The notes under the pieces are model-generated. The model searched no databases, was not told where the DNA came from, and worked only from the letters and a program-made list of their open reading frames with translations. From Candidatus Aminicenantota bacterium (GTDB lineage Bacteria > Acidobacteriota > Aminicenantia > Aminicenantales > Aminicenantaceae), in contig WVZL01000025.1 in NCBI GenBank assembly GCA_011772495.1, forward strand, positions 28,106-92,105: a stretch of 64,000 nt of DNA, read 5' to 3'. Positions 16,596-25,950 of the stretch are shown one piece after another. A program made the position numbers and the translations under genes. Position 1 is the stretch's first letter. Each line of letters starts with the position of its first letter.

Positions 16596-18761
16596 ATGGA
16601 GGATTCAAAGAAAAAAGGCTCCCGAATAATCGGTGCAGCCATTGTCTTCTTCATTATCCTCTTCTTTGTAATTGAGTTTTTTGTCCAAAAATCCCAGGAA
16701 TTCTCTCCGACTGTCGTAACCACGATTCTCCTTTTTTCTCTGTACATCATTGTTTTCCTCCTTTTCCTCATCCTTCTCTTTGTTTTAAGCAGAAACCTGA
16801 TTAAACTCTATCTTGAAAGAAAAAGAAAAGTCGTCGGTGCTCACTTCAAGACCAAGCTTGTACTGTTTTTCATCGCTCTCTCCTTCATCCCCACTCTCCT
16901 TCTTTTTTTCTTCGCCAGTGATCTCACCAGCCGCAACATTGAACAGTGGTTTCAGACTCCGATTGAAAAAATACTCAATGATACGAAAAGCGTTTCTGAC
17001 GGATTCTACGTGAACAGCGAAGAAATCACCATCCATTATGCCCATTGGTTAGGGAAAACGATCCAGAAAGACAGGCTGATTTATCCTGAAAACAGACAAA
17101 AATTAATGAATTTCATCCGTTCTAAATTGACAGAATACAAGCTGGACGAAATCAGCATCTATGTTGAGGAAAAGGAGCTTTTCGCCTATCTTAGTGCTAA
17201 CCTCCCCCTCCAGTATTATCGAGACCTCAAAACCAATATCGTTAAAAGAGCTCTACTGGGTGAGGTTTTCAGGAGCATCGAAAACATGGGAAAGGGAGAA
17301 ATCATCCGCACCGGTATTTCCTTTATTATCCCTGATGTCGGAAGTGTATTAGTAGTCACCGGAAAATTCCTTCCTCAAAATTATGCCCAAAAACTCAACA
17401 ACATCTCCTCCTATGTCGAGAGATACCGCCAGCTGAAAATCCAAAAGAATCCGTTGAAGACATTTTACATCTTAGCCCTGATTTTCATCACTCTGCTCAT
17501 CATTTTTGCAGCAAGCTGGATTGGCTTCCAGCTGGCCAAAGGGATTACTGTGCCCATTGAAAAGCTCGCCCAGGCTACCAAGGAGGTTTCAAAAGGAAAT
17601 CTGAATGTCAAGGTAGAGGACCCTGCTTCTGATGAACTGGGGATTCTCATCGATTCCTTCAACCAGATGGTTTTTGACCTGCGAAGGGGTCAACACAATA
17701 TTGCCCAGAAAACCTCTGAACTAGAGGGTCGAAGACAGTATATAGAGACCATTCTGGACAACATCACCACCGGCGTGGTAACCCTGAATTCCAGGGGAGT
17801 CATTACCACCATGAATCCCTCGGCTCGAGAAATGTTGGCTCTGCCGGACAAAAACCTCATCGGCAAAAGCTATAAAGAAATTCTCAGCCATGAGAAGTAT
17901 CGAGAGATTGTTAAGAATATCCAATCCGGGCTGAAAAATAAGTATAAATTATCGGATAAAGAAATTGACATAAGCTTTGATGGACAGAGCACAACTGTTT
18001 CTCTGACTCTATCTCCCTTGAGAAAGCCGAACAATCAATTCACAGGCATGATCATCGTGCTCGACAATCTCACCCAACTCATTAAAGCCCAGAAGATGGC
18101 TGCCTGGAAAGAAGTGGCTCAGAGAGTTGCCCACGAAATCAAGAATCCTCTGACTCCTATCCAGCTTTCGGCTGAACGCATTATCAAAAACCTGAAGAAA
18201 AAGGACCATGATTCCCGGAAGGTCATAATAGAAGGAGCCAGCACAATCGTGGAAGAAGCAAGAACCATAAAATCCTTGGTGGATGAATTCTTCAATTTTG
18301 CTCGTATGCCCACGGTGAGGTTGGAGCCTTCAGATCTCCATCAAATCCTGGAGCAAACTGTCTCCCTCTTCAGAGGGATATTTACCGACATCGAATTTGA
18401 CGTTCTCTTTTCCGCTAAAGTGCCCTCTCCGATTCAAATCGACCCAGAACAGATAAAAAGAGTTTTCATTAACCTTATCGATAATGCCATCGACGCCATG
18501 AACAAAAAAGGAGCAATAAAAATTCGTACTGACTTTGATAAAAAATTAAGAAGAGTGAATATCGAAATTTCTGACTCAGGCCCTGGTATCTCCCCTGAAG
18601 ATAAAGGAAAACTTTTTCTACCAAATTTTTCAACCAAGAAAAAAGGGACGGGCCTTGGTTTAGCCATTGCCCATAGGATTGTCATAGAACATGAGGGCAC
18701 CATCAAAGTGCAGGATAATAAGCCCCAAGGTGCTAAATTCGTCATTCATATTCCAGTATGA
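16596..18761 (+). CDS. NtrY-like membrane sensor histidine kinase
   Basis: A 721-residue kinase. Three helices lie near residues 11-31, 41-66 and 86-108, then a long periplasmic or extracytoplasmic region (about 110-285) and a further helix (290-312). HAMP follows at about 312-365, PAS at 380-490, then HisKA with H513 in VAHEIKNPLTPIQLSAERI, and HATPase with NLIDNAIDAM (N box), SDSGPGISPED (G1) and TGLGLAIAHRIV (G2). This is the NtrY architecture, which in Proteobacteria works with NtrX in nitrogen and respiratory control. Its stop overlaps the start of the NtrX-like regulator. The signal is unknown. Confidence 0.92.
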   Translation: MEDSKKKGSRIIGAAIVFFIILFFVIEFFVQKSQEFSPTVVTTILLFSLYIIVFLLFLILLFVLSRNLIKLYLERKRKVVGAHFKTKLVLFFIALSFIPTLLLFFFASDLTSRNIEQWFQTPIEKILNDTKSVSDGFYVNSEEITIHYAHWLGKTIQKDRLIYPENRQKLMNFIRSKLTEYKLDEISIYVEEKELFAYLSANLPLQYYRDLKTNIVKRALLGEVFRSIENMGKGEIIRTGISFIIPDVGSVLVVTGKFLPQNYAQKLNNISSYVERYRQLKIQKNPLKTFYILALIFITLLIIFAASWIGFQLAKGITVPIEKLAQATKEVSKGNLNVKVEDPASDELGILIDSFNQMVFDLRRGQHNIAQKTSELEGRRQYIETILDNITTGVVTLNSRGVITTMNPSAREMLALPDKNLIGKSYKEILSHEKYREIVKNIQSGLKNKYKLSDKEIDISFDGQSTTVSLTLSPLRKPNNQFTGMIIVLDNLTQLIKAQKMAAWKEVAQRVAHEIKNPLTPIQLSAERIIKNLKKKDHDSRKVIIEGASTIVEEARTIKSLVDEFFNFARMPTVRLEPSDLHQILEQTVSLFRGIFTDIEFDVLFSAKVPSPIQIDPEQIKRVFINLIDNAIDAMNKKGAIKIRTDFDKKLRRVNIEISDSGPGISPEDKGKLFLPNFSTKKKGTGLGLAIAHRIVIEHEGTIKVQDNKPQGAKFVIHIPV

Positions 18762-20119
18762 TTAAAGATAGAATCCTAGTCATCGATGATGAGGCCGGAA
18801 TCAGGTCCTCTCTGAAGGGGATTCTGGAAGATGAAGGTTTTGAGGTGAAAACAGCTGAAAAGGGAGAGGACGGCCTCGACATGATAAAAAGTCATAATTT
18901 CGACCTCATTCTGCTGGACATATGGCTTCCGAAAATGAACGGGATTGAACTCCTCAAAGAAATAAAAAAACACGAAGAAAATATCCAGATCATCATGATC
19001 ACTGGCCATGGAACGATTGAAACAGCTGTTCAGGCGACCAAACTTGGAGCCTACGATTTCTTAGAAAAGCCTCTCACATATGAAAAGGTCATTTTAACGG
19101 CTAAAAATGCCCTAAAGCAAAAAAAGCTCGAAGAAGAAAACATACGACTCCGAGAAAAAATCAAACCCAGGTATGAATTAGTAGGGAAAAGCTCTGTTAT
19201 CCAGAAACTTAAAGAAAAGATAAAAGTTGTCGCCCCTACCGATGGTCGAGTTCTCATTTATGGAGAAAACGGCACTGGAAAAGAGCTCATCGCACGCTTG
19301 ATTCACCAGAATAGTCCCCGAAAGAATAACAGTTTTATCGAAATAAACAGCGCGGCCATTCCGGATGAGCTCATAGAAAGTGAACTCTTCGGGTATGTCA
19401 AGGCGGATTTCAATCACACCAGGATCGGGAAAAAGGGAAAATTGCTTGAAGCTGAAGGAGGAACCCTTTTTCTCGATAATATCAGCGAGATGAGCCTTAA
19501 GGCTCAGACCGAACTGCTGAGAGTCATTAAGGGACAAAAATTCCAACCCTTAGGAGCTAATGAGTCTTTGGCCATCGACACCAGGATCATAGCGACCTCG
19601 AACAAACCCCTGAAGGAACTCATCTCAAAGGGAACATTCAGAGAAGACCTATATTTTAAGCTTAACGTCATTCCCATCGTCGTCCCCCCTTTGAGAGAGA
19701 GAAAAGAGGATATTCCCCTGCTCATAAACTATTTCCTTAAATATTTCTCCCGAGAATCCAGAAAAAAGCAAAAAAAAATGAACGCCGAAGCCATGATGGC
19801 CTTCCTCAACTATTCCTGGCCGGGAAATATCAGTGAATTGGCAAACGTAATCGAAAGATTTGTCATCATGGTTCCAGAGGTTGAAATCAAGGCTTCCCAT
19901 ATTCCGCTTCTCGTCGAGCCGAGGGAAGCGCAATACATCCCTGAACTCAATAACCACCGATCATTAAAACAAGCAAGACAGATTTTTGAGAGAGAATACA
20001 TCCATAATGCCCTCAAGAAAAACAACTGGAATCTTTCTCAAACCGCAACAGACCTCAATATCGAAAAGAGTTATCTCGACAAAAAAATTAAAGCGCTGGG
20101 AATAACTTTCTTTGGTTGA
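18758..20119 (+). CDS. NtrX-like response regulator with degenerate sigma-54 activator domain
   Basis: A 453-residue protein. The receiver is complete (D10/D11, phospho-acceptor D54, T82, K104). The AAA+ domain (about 140-375) keeps Walker A GENGTGKE (169-176) but reads YVKADFNHT where GAFTGA belongs, LFLDNIS instead of LFLDEIG (Glu to Asn, N241), FKLNV instead of YRLNV at the second arginine finger and WPGNISEL instead of WPGNIREL (sensor II Arg lost). The Fis-type HTH at the C-terminus is kept (SQTATDLNIEKSYLDKKIK). It therefore probably cannot drive sigma-54 open-complex formation and may act as a phosphorylation-controlled DNA-binding regulator, as known for some GAFTGA-less NtrC relatives. 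Overlaps the kinase gene by four bases. Confidence 0.9.
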   Translation: MIKDRILVIDDEAGIRSSLKGILEDEGFEVKTAEKGEDGLDMIKSHNFDLILLDIWLPKMNGIELLKEIKKHEENIQIIMITGHGTIETAVQATKLGAYDFLEKPLTYEKVILTAKNALKQKKLEEENIRLREKIKPRYELVGKSSVIQKLKEKIKVVAPTDGRVLIYGENGTGKELIARLIHQNSPRKNNSFIEINSAAIPDELIESELFGYVKADFNHTRIGKKGKLLEAEGGTLFLDNISEMSLKAQTELLRVIKGQKFQPLGANESLAIDTRIIATSNKPLKELISKGTFREDLYFKLNVIPIVVPPLRERKEDIPLLINYFLKYFSRESRKKQKKMNAEAMMAFLNYSWPGNISELANVIERFVIMVPEVEIKASHIPLLVEPREAQYIPELNNHRSLKQARQIFEREYIHNALKKNNWNLSQTATDLNIEKSYLDKKIKALGITFFG

Positions 20120-20132
20120 TCCCCCCTTGCAA

Positions 20133-20222
20133 GTTTTTCTCGTTTATCTAGTTTGTCTAGTTTGTCTAGTTTATCTGATTTTTTAAGTTTGTCTAGCTGG
20201 TTGAATTTGCCTGGTTTTACTT
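20133..20222 (-). repeat. Second 9-bp minisatellite array, inverted relative to 13221
   Basis: About ten 9-mers with consensus GTTTRTCTA on the plus strand, for example GTTTATCTA-GTTTGTCTA-GTTTGTCTA-GTTTATCTG. The reverse complement (TAGAYAAAC) is a rotation of the CAAACTAGA unit at 13221-13328. It fills the gap between the NtrX-like gene and the pqqD-like gene. Confidence 0.75.
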
Positions 20223-20242
20223 CAACTGACCTGCTGTCTTTC

Positions 20243-20530
20243 TTACTTTCTTTTCTTGATTCCTGGCTTTTGGGAAGGCGAAAGAGAAAGTAGCTTCTTT
20301 TCTCTCAACTCTCTCAAGCAGGCCTCAACATCAAGCGAAATATCTCTTCGGTCTTCTGAATGATATCTTTCCCGAAGAGTCCTTTCTATTTCTGCCGAGG
20401 TTCTATTCTCTCTGGATAGAGTCCAGATGAGATGAGCGACGGCATTCAGAAAATGAACCTCATCCTGTTTTTGGTCGTAGACCATAGCGCCTTCTTTCCC
20501 CATATCTTTGATGACAAATCTGCCTTTCAT
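20243..20530 (-). CDS. PqqD-like RiPP recognition protein
   Basis: A 95-residue protein: VIKDMGKEGAMVYDQKQDEVHFLN, NAVAHLIWTLSRENRTSAEI, then a helical C-terminus with CLRELREKKLL. The beta-strand-plus-three-helix order and the FLN...A..IW signature match PqqD-type RRE domains, which bind the leader of a precursor peptide and hand it to a radical SAM enzyme. It is the last gene of the cassette, 61 bases after the C25 peptidase. The ribosome site is AGAGAGGA. The radical SAM enzyme here has its own N-terminal PqqD-like part, so this second copy may serve a different step. Confidence 0.82.
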   Translation of the reverse strand: MKGRFVIKDMGKEGAMVYDQKQDEVHFLNAVAHLIWTLSRENRTSAEIERTLRERYHSEDRRDISLDVEACLRELREKKLLSLSPSQKPGIKKRK

Positions 20531-20591
20531 GCCTAAAATCCTCTCTTCGAATCCTTCTTTTTTGAATGGGCAAGCATCCTTACCTTTCGAA

Positions 20592-23453
20592 TCACCTCCG
20601 CCTTAGATGACCTAAAGAAGACACAGGGTCTCCGAATAAAACGAATGTTTGAACCTGATCTAAAGAAGATCCTTGAGTATAAGCATCAATCTTGGCCTGG
20701 GTAGTCATCATACCCAAAGTTGCATTCTCGCCTGGTTGGAATAACAATTCATACAGACAAATGCCCAGCAATCTGTGCTCCCAGGTATAGCCCAAACCTG
20801 TCGGAGCAAAGGCAGCAATGGCTCCTTTGCCTGAAGCATTTACAAAACTTTCTGCCAGACAATCATCGATTTCACGATCCCAAATCTCTCTCGGCCAATT
20901 GGCGAAGAAGCCGTTGAGGCAGGTCAGACACACCACAAAAGGAAATATCGAGTTATGCAAAGAATCAACATCCGAAGATAAGAAAATGTTCTCCCCCGCC
21001 CAATTATCATAGGAACCATGCCCGACATAGTTCACAGTGAGAGCGCCAAAATTAATATTCTGTTTTAAATCAGCAGTGGCCTCTTCATCCTGGTTATATT
21101 CGTCCAAGTAGATTTTCACTTTCTCGAAGTCAGAGGGAAAATAGTCAGTGGCAAGCTCATCATTCAAATCTGGAAAACTGCTGCTCCCATCATCGGCAAC
21201 GAATATAGACCTACTTAATTCCTCCAAAGAAGAAGCCATACGCCTTCCATCATAAAGGACAATTTTCTGGATGACTCCATGAGCCTCTGCTGCCGATTTA
21301 GCCGTTATCCTTCCTGAAAAATAGTCTGGCAAATCGTCATTTTCCTCCGATATACAAAAAAACCAGTTATCATTCGGAACCTGTAAATCCAGAGCATCAT
21401 ACAAATAGGTCGGGATGAAATTCTCTCGCCCGGTTCCTGTATAATCGCGAGCATCGACATTGGCGTCTCCAAGAAAAAGAACGTAGGAAGGCAGGTTCCA
21501 TTCATAGTAAGCAAAACTCAGAAAATCCTTGATGGCTTGGGGACTTATGATTCCATTATTAAATTTATCATAAATGTCCCGAACTTTGATGACTCGAACG
21601 GCAAGCCCTTGGCTCTCCCTGTACTCCGCCAGCGAGAGAGCTTCCTCGTAGAAATCCTCATGAGTGATAATAATATAATCAGTGTCCTGGTTCCGCTCGA
21701 GCGTAGAGGACGGTAGGGCTTCCAGGCTAGCATTTCTCATAGCATTTTCAGCTAAAGCTAAAAACCTTTCATTTCCGTTGAAATTACGTTCAAAGCTCAC
21801 TTTGTACGATCCCTGAGGAGCCCAGTGATTTTCACCCCAACCGCCAGCCCCTTCGATCGCAAGATTGACAACTCTTTTCACATTATCATGATTCGTGATG
21901 TCAAAGACACCGATAGATTCTTGGGCAAGATTAGAAACTTGAATTCTTCTTCTTCCCGAAGTTTTGATGTCAAAAGCAAGGAGGCTGTCGTCGGCCACGA
22001 AACTATCGTAGTATTCCACATCAAAATGATTCAGATAGATGCTTCCGTAGAGACCAGTTAACTTAGATACTTTAACCTCTAGGGTATTGGCACCGGCCTT
22101 TAATTTAGACTGATTCAGCTCAAAGACTCGTGTACATTCAGTCTGTCCATCAAAGAAGACTTGCCCGAATCGATCTCTATTGATAAAAATGACCACATGG
22201 TGGTCAGGATCTTGGCCGGAGCTTGTTCTTCCAAATAAGGTGACTCTAACCGCGGCTCTTAGAGAACCATTGGCAGGCTTATTAAGGCTAAAGGTATAGC
22301 TCTTCTTTTCCCCGGCATTAATCCTTTCCCAGAACCAATGATCTTTTCCTTTTCCGTCTGGCATAGAAATCCAATACTCGTTATTCTCTTCAAAATGATC
22401 CTTACGGTAATGATGCGATAGCAGCGAGGCAGATCCAGGTTTTCCCTCGACTTCTGCCATTCTCTTGCCGTAACTTCCTCCCCAGCTGAGCCAATAAACA
22501 TTGGTATCCGTGTACTCCGTGTCCAGGGCTTCGCCATAAAAAAGGATGTAGTCAGAAGATCCAAAGGTTGAAGTCTCACTGCTGACATGTATAGCTACTT
22601 CTTTCCCCTGACAAAAAATTTTAAGAGTCTGAGCATCTATCGTATCTGTTGATACCCCAGCAGCGGCTAAATCACCTTGGGTGATTTTATAGATACCCGT
22701 CTTGTCCACCTCAATTTTATAACTCGACGGTCTTACCGAAAGCGAAGATAAAGTATTGGATGAACCTTGACTCATTTTCCTGGGGACATGGGAAGTTTTT
22801 TCAAAATTAAGGATGATATCTTTGAATGCTGCATCAAAATGAGGATCAGAGATTCCTCTTCCAGCCAGGACTGGCTTTTCAAATTGGACTTTTAACAAAA
22901 TTCTCTTATGGTGATAAAGAATCCTCGTGGCAGGGTTGTACTGGAAGGGATGAATCTTGATTTGGGCCACCCGTCTCTCTCGAATATAGCCGCTGAATCC
23001 CAATTCAGCCACTGATGGAGGGTAGATCTGGGAAGTCCTGTAGAAGGCACGGTCTATAGCAAATCTTTCTTCCAGATGAATACTTCCTTCTTCCTCTCTT
23101 TTCTCCAAGAGAGGACAAGGAGAAATGCCATAATTCGGATACTCTACAGTATTCGTATCCAAGACTTCGACCTCGATCCTTCCTTCAGGGGGAATCTGGA
23201 CAAGCGCTCCCTTCAAAGGAAGGAGAGGCTTTCCTATCTCTGAGGTTTTTCCCAAGCCTTCAACATCGAGAATCTGAAAAATTCCTTGGGAAAATATTTT
23301 AGCCTTGGTTGTAAAAGCAGGAACCCTAACTTCAAACACCAGGCCAGATTCATTGGACTGGAGAAGAGTAACCTGTTGGTCTCTATCCGCTCCATTTGCC
23401 CCAGAGAAAAAGAAAAAAAGCAAAAGAGGGAAAAGAGCGAATTTCTTTTTCAT
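20592..23453 (-). CDS. Secreted gingipain-like C25 cysteine peptidase
   Basis: A 953-residue protein with signal peptide MKKKFALFPLLLFFFFSGANG. A gingipain propeptide-like region comes first (about 25-250), then the C25 caspase-like domain. The catalytic His is H812 in NYVGHGSYDNW and the Cys is C845 in VVCLTCLNGFF; the 33-residue distance equals that in RgpB. There is no T9SS C-terminal sorting domain; the chain stops soon after the catalytic domain (LFGDPVSSLG). It starts three bases after the HprK-like gene stop and lies within the radical SAM cassette, so it may process the modified peptide or be a general exported protease transcribed with it. Confidence 0.88.
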   Translation of the reverse strand: MKKKFALFPLLLFFFFSGANGADRDQQVTLLQSNESGLVFEVRVPAFTTKAKIFSQGIFQILDVEGLGKTSEIGKPLLPLKGALVQIPPEGRIEVEVLDTNTVEYPNYGISPCPLLEKREEEGSIHLEERFAIDRAFYRTSQIYPPSVAELGFSGYIRERRVAQIKIHPFQYNPATRILYHHKRILLKVQFEKPVLAGRGISDPHFDAAFKDIILNFEKTSHVPRKMSQGSSNTLSSLSVRPSSYKIEVDKTGIYKITQGDLAAAGVSTDTIDAQTLKIFCQGKEVAIHVSSETSTFGSSDYILFYGEALDTEYTDTNVYWLSWGGSYGKRMAEVEGKPGSASLLSHHYRKDHFEENNEYWISMPDGKGKDHWFWERINAGEKKSYTFSLNKPANGSLRAAVRVTLFGRTSSGQDPDHHVVIFINRDRFGQVFFDGQTECTRVFELNQSKLKAGANTLEVKVSKLTGLYGSIYLNHFDVEYYDSFVADDSLLAFDIKTSGRRRIQVSNLAQESIGVFDITNHDNVKRVVNLAIEGAGGWGENHWAPQGSYKVSFERNFNGNERFLALAENAMRNASLEALPSSTLERNQDTDYIIITHEDFYEEALSLAEYRESQGLAVRVIKVRDIYDKFNNGIISPQAIKDFLSFAYYEWNLPSYVLFLGDANVDARDYTGTGRENFIPTYLYDALDLQVPNDNWFFCISEENDDLPDYFSGRITAKSAAEAHGVIQKIVLYDGRRMASSLEELSRSIFVADDGSSSFPDLNDELATDYFPSDFEKVKIYLDEYNQDEEATADLKQNINFGALTVNYVGHGSYDNWAGENIFLSSDVDSLHNSIFPFVVCLTCLNGFFANWPREIWDREIDDCLAESFVNASGKGAIAAFAPTGLGYTWEHRLLGICLYELLFQPGENATLGMMTTQAKIDAYTQGSSLDQVQTFVLFGDPVSSLGHLRRR

Positions 23454-23456
23454 CTC

Positions 23457-24575
23457 TTACCTCACTAAGTTTTGTATTGATTCGACCGTATTCTCCATTC
23501 GGCCGACTTGAATTTCGAATCCCTTCATTTTCTCCAAATTCAATTCTTTTAGGAAATCAAGCCAATAAGCTCCGAGCGATTCAACTCTCTCCTGGGGGGA
23601 ATTGTATTCCAACACGTTTTCTTTTGATTGCTTTAGCAAGAGAAGACCGATATCAGGAAAAGACAAGGGTCTCACTCGAGGGACCTGGCTAAATTTTAAT
23701 CCTGTTTCTCGTCTTTTCTCGGTGTGAATAATGTGCCTTTTAAATTCTTCGCATGCTTCCAGATATTTCTTTATGACTGAAGCAGTCTTACTGATTTTAG
23801 TCATGACATAAATGTGACCGCCTTCTCTGGTTGACTCCAAGACTCGAAGGCCATGAACCTTCTCTAGAGAGGTGAGCAATCCTGCTCCCTTTTCTTCGAT
23901 GACCAGGTCAACGTCTAGTTCCGTCCGAGATGCTGAATCAGCGTTTACGAGATAGAAAAAATATTCAGGAAAGACAGCCTGAGTTGCTTTTTTGGATTTG
24001 AGAAGAGAGGGATTCCCAAAATATTTATGTCCCCAGAGGCTAGTAAACTCAAGCTCTTGAAAAAGCGAAAATTCCTTCTCGAACAAATCCCGAGCTTCTG
24101 ACCTCAAGCCGACAGACCGAAAAAAGGGAACCATCATACCTGTTTTCTTTTCCACGGGAATGACTTCATCAGATAAGAACTTAAAACCAGAAGAGAGGAG
24201 TTTTAAGATCAGTGAGGTTTTCCCAGTCCCTGAATCCCCGAGGACCATGATTCCCTTGTTTTGGAAGGCAACTCCTCCCCCATGTATCCAAACGTGAGAA
24301 TCGATTTTCCGGTAGATTTCATCTGTTATGAGCTTGAAACACTGGCTCTCCTGTGTGCTGAACCCGTGAAAAGGATAAATCTTCTCCTTGACTTTTAGAT
24401 GAGGAACGCCTCTTTTCCCATTCTCGGAGAAGACTTCGAAGGAAAAAGACGGGGTGAGCCCATCTTTTTGACTGAAGTTTTTATAGACCAGGTCAAAGAG
24501 ACGAATGGTCTGAGATGTGTCCGAGGAAAGGGAAAAAGAAAAATCAAAAATCTTATAATTACGACGCACTGGCAT
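23457..24575 (-). CDS. HprK-like P-loop protein of the RiPP cassette
   Basis: A 372-residue protein. The P-loop GDSGTGKTSLILKLLSSG lies at about residues 114-131 and is followed by FKFLSDEVIPVEK, as in the HPr kinase/PEP-carboxykinase superfamily. Before it, WIHGGGVAFQNKGIMVLGDS is the usual strand into that loop. HprK-like proteins of this sort occur with PqqD and radical SAM genes, for example in the SynChlorMet cassette (ScmC type). The start overlaps the end of the radical SAM gene by 17 bases, showing tight coupling. Phosphorylation of the peptide or of a partner is possible but unproven. Confidence 0.75.
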   Translation of the reverse strand: MPVRRNYKIFDFSFSLSSDTSQTIRLFDLVYKNFSQKDGLTPSFSFEVFSENGKRGVPHLKVKEKIYPFHGFSTQESQCFKLITDEIYRKIDSHVWIHGGGVAFQNKGIMVLGDSGTGKTSLILKLLSSGFKFLSDEVIPVEKKTGMMVPFFRSVGLRSEARDLFEKEFSLFQELEFTSLWGHKYFGNPSLLKSKKATQAVFPEYFFYLVNADSASRTELDVDLVIEEKGAGLLTSLEKVHGLRVLESTREGGHIYVMTKISKTASVIKKYLEACEEFKRHIIHTEKRRETGLKFSQVPRVRPLSFPDIGLLLLKQSKENVLEYNSPQERVESLGAYWLDFLKELNLEKMKGFEIQVGRMENTVESIQNLVR

Positions 24576-25950
24576 GGACTTCCTCTCTCCTCGATAATTT
24601 CTTTTGAGCCGCGCTTATGATGGCTCTCCGGTAGAGCTTATCGCGTAGGTCACAGAGATCGTCGGTCTCCCAAATCGTCCCTTTTTCCGTATAGACTGAG
24701 CTGGTACAGCCACCTCGACATAAATTTCGCCAGGCGCAACTCCTGCACCTGTCGATTCTCTCCTGGCGGGCTCGGAATTCTTCTTTCAAGGCTTCAAATT
24801 TTGGGGAACACAGAGCTTCTTCAATGTTCATATCAAAGACATTTCCCAAGCGATATTCGGGAAAAAGCATTCCTGGGCAGGGATAAATACCGCCCTTTAC
24901 GTCCACAATCAGTTGAGTGCCAAAAGGACAGGTAGAAACTCGCTCTTGGGGCTTCACTACAGGACGGAATCCGCTCAGAGGAGAATTCACAATTATAGGG
25001 AACCCCTGAGTAAAAAGGGTCTCATAAAGGGTGAGCAAGAATTCTTGGTATGATTCTCGATCTGGCTTTAGGTCATCCCAATCCTGAGACGCCCTTCCAA
25101 GCTTTTTCATAGATAGATAGGTGATCTTCCGAACCCCAAGATTTTCGGCAAATTTTGGCAGATCCATCGCCTCATCGATACTCCTTTTAGAGAGGCAAAA
25201 TTGGAGGTTAATCCTTTCTCCAAGGCCCGCTCTCTTCAAGGAGTCAATCCCCTGGAGTGTTTGCTGGAAACTTCCCTTTCCTCTCAGATCATCGTGGGTC
25301 CGAGCTGAGAGGCCATCCATGCTGATGGCAATCTCGGAAACTCCTGCTTCTTTAAGTTTTTGAGCCTCGGTATCTCCGATTAAGGTTCCATTGGTAGACA
25401 GAGAGACTCTTAGCCTCGGAGAGGCAAAGGAAATCATATCGAACAAATCAGGCCAAAGGATAGGCTCCCCACCGCTTATCAGCAAAGATCTTACTCCCAG
25501 CGATCCAAGTTCTTCGACGATTTTCTGAAAAAAATCTTTAGGAAAATTCTCAGGGACCGAGGCGTTTCCCCATGAGCAATGATGACAGGCAAGATTGCAG
25601 GTTTGGGTGACCAGGAAAAGAATTCCCTCCAAGACTGGGTTGGGATCTTGGCTTTCTTCATAGAGCCCTTCCTCCAGCAATCCTGCCTTCATTATTTCTT
25701 TCTTGAAACCTTGAATATCCTTCTCAAGATTATCAGATGGTCCGTATTTATTCCTCAAGAACTCAGCGATCTCTCGGTTCGAGCTTTTCAGGGGATTCCT
25801 GGAGGCAATATCCTTTCCTAGCTCATTCGTGACCATCCACACAGGTCGATTCTTATGGACCAGGATCCAGAAATCTCCTTCCTGAAGGATACGGAAGGGA
25901 TGTGAATGAGTTTCATACACCAGTTTCCTCCGTGAGCTGATTATGGTCAA
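24559..25950 (-). CDS. PqqD-fused radical SAM/SPASM peptide maturase
   Basis: A 463-residue protein. Residues 1-95 are a PqqD-like RRE (FWILVHKNRPVWMVTNELG, then EIAEFLRNKYG). The radical SAM core begins at about 108 with CNLACHHC (C118, C122, C125 bind the SAM cluster), then LLISGGEPILWPDLF. The C-terminal SPASM region has CPFGTQ, YPCPGMLF, CRSCAWRNLCRGGC and CDLRD, enough for two auxiliary 4Fe-4S clusters. Such enzymes install C-C, C-S or C-O cross-links or epimerise residues in RiPP precursors. It begins at a TTG directly after the stop of the precursor-like gene, so it is translationally coupled to it. Confidence 0.92.
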   Translation of the reverse strand: MTIISSRRKLVYETHSHPFRILQEGDFWILVHKNRPVWMVTNELGKDIASRNPLKSSNREIAEFLRNKYGPSDNLEKDIQGFKKEIMKAGLLEEGLYEESQDPNPVLEGILFLVTQTCNLACHHCSWGNASVPENFPKDFFQKIVEELGSLGVRSLLISGGEPILWPDLFDMISFASPRLRVSLSTNGTLIGDTEAQKLKEAGVSEIAISMDGLSARTHDDLRGKGSFQQTLQGIDSLKRAGLGERINLQFCLSKRSIDEAMDLPKFAENLGVRKITYLSMKKLGRASQDWDDLKPDRESYQEFLLTLYETLFTQGFPIIVNSPLSGFRPVVKPQERVSTCPFGTQLIVDVKGGIYPCPGMLFPEYRLGNVFDMNIEEALCSPKFEALKEEFRARQERIDRCRSCAWRNLCRGGCTSSVYTEKGTIWETDDLCDLRDKLYRRAIISAAQKKLSRREEVHASAS

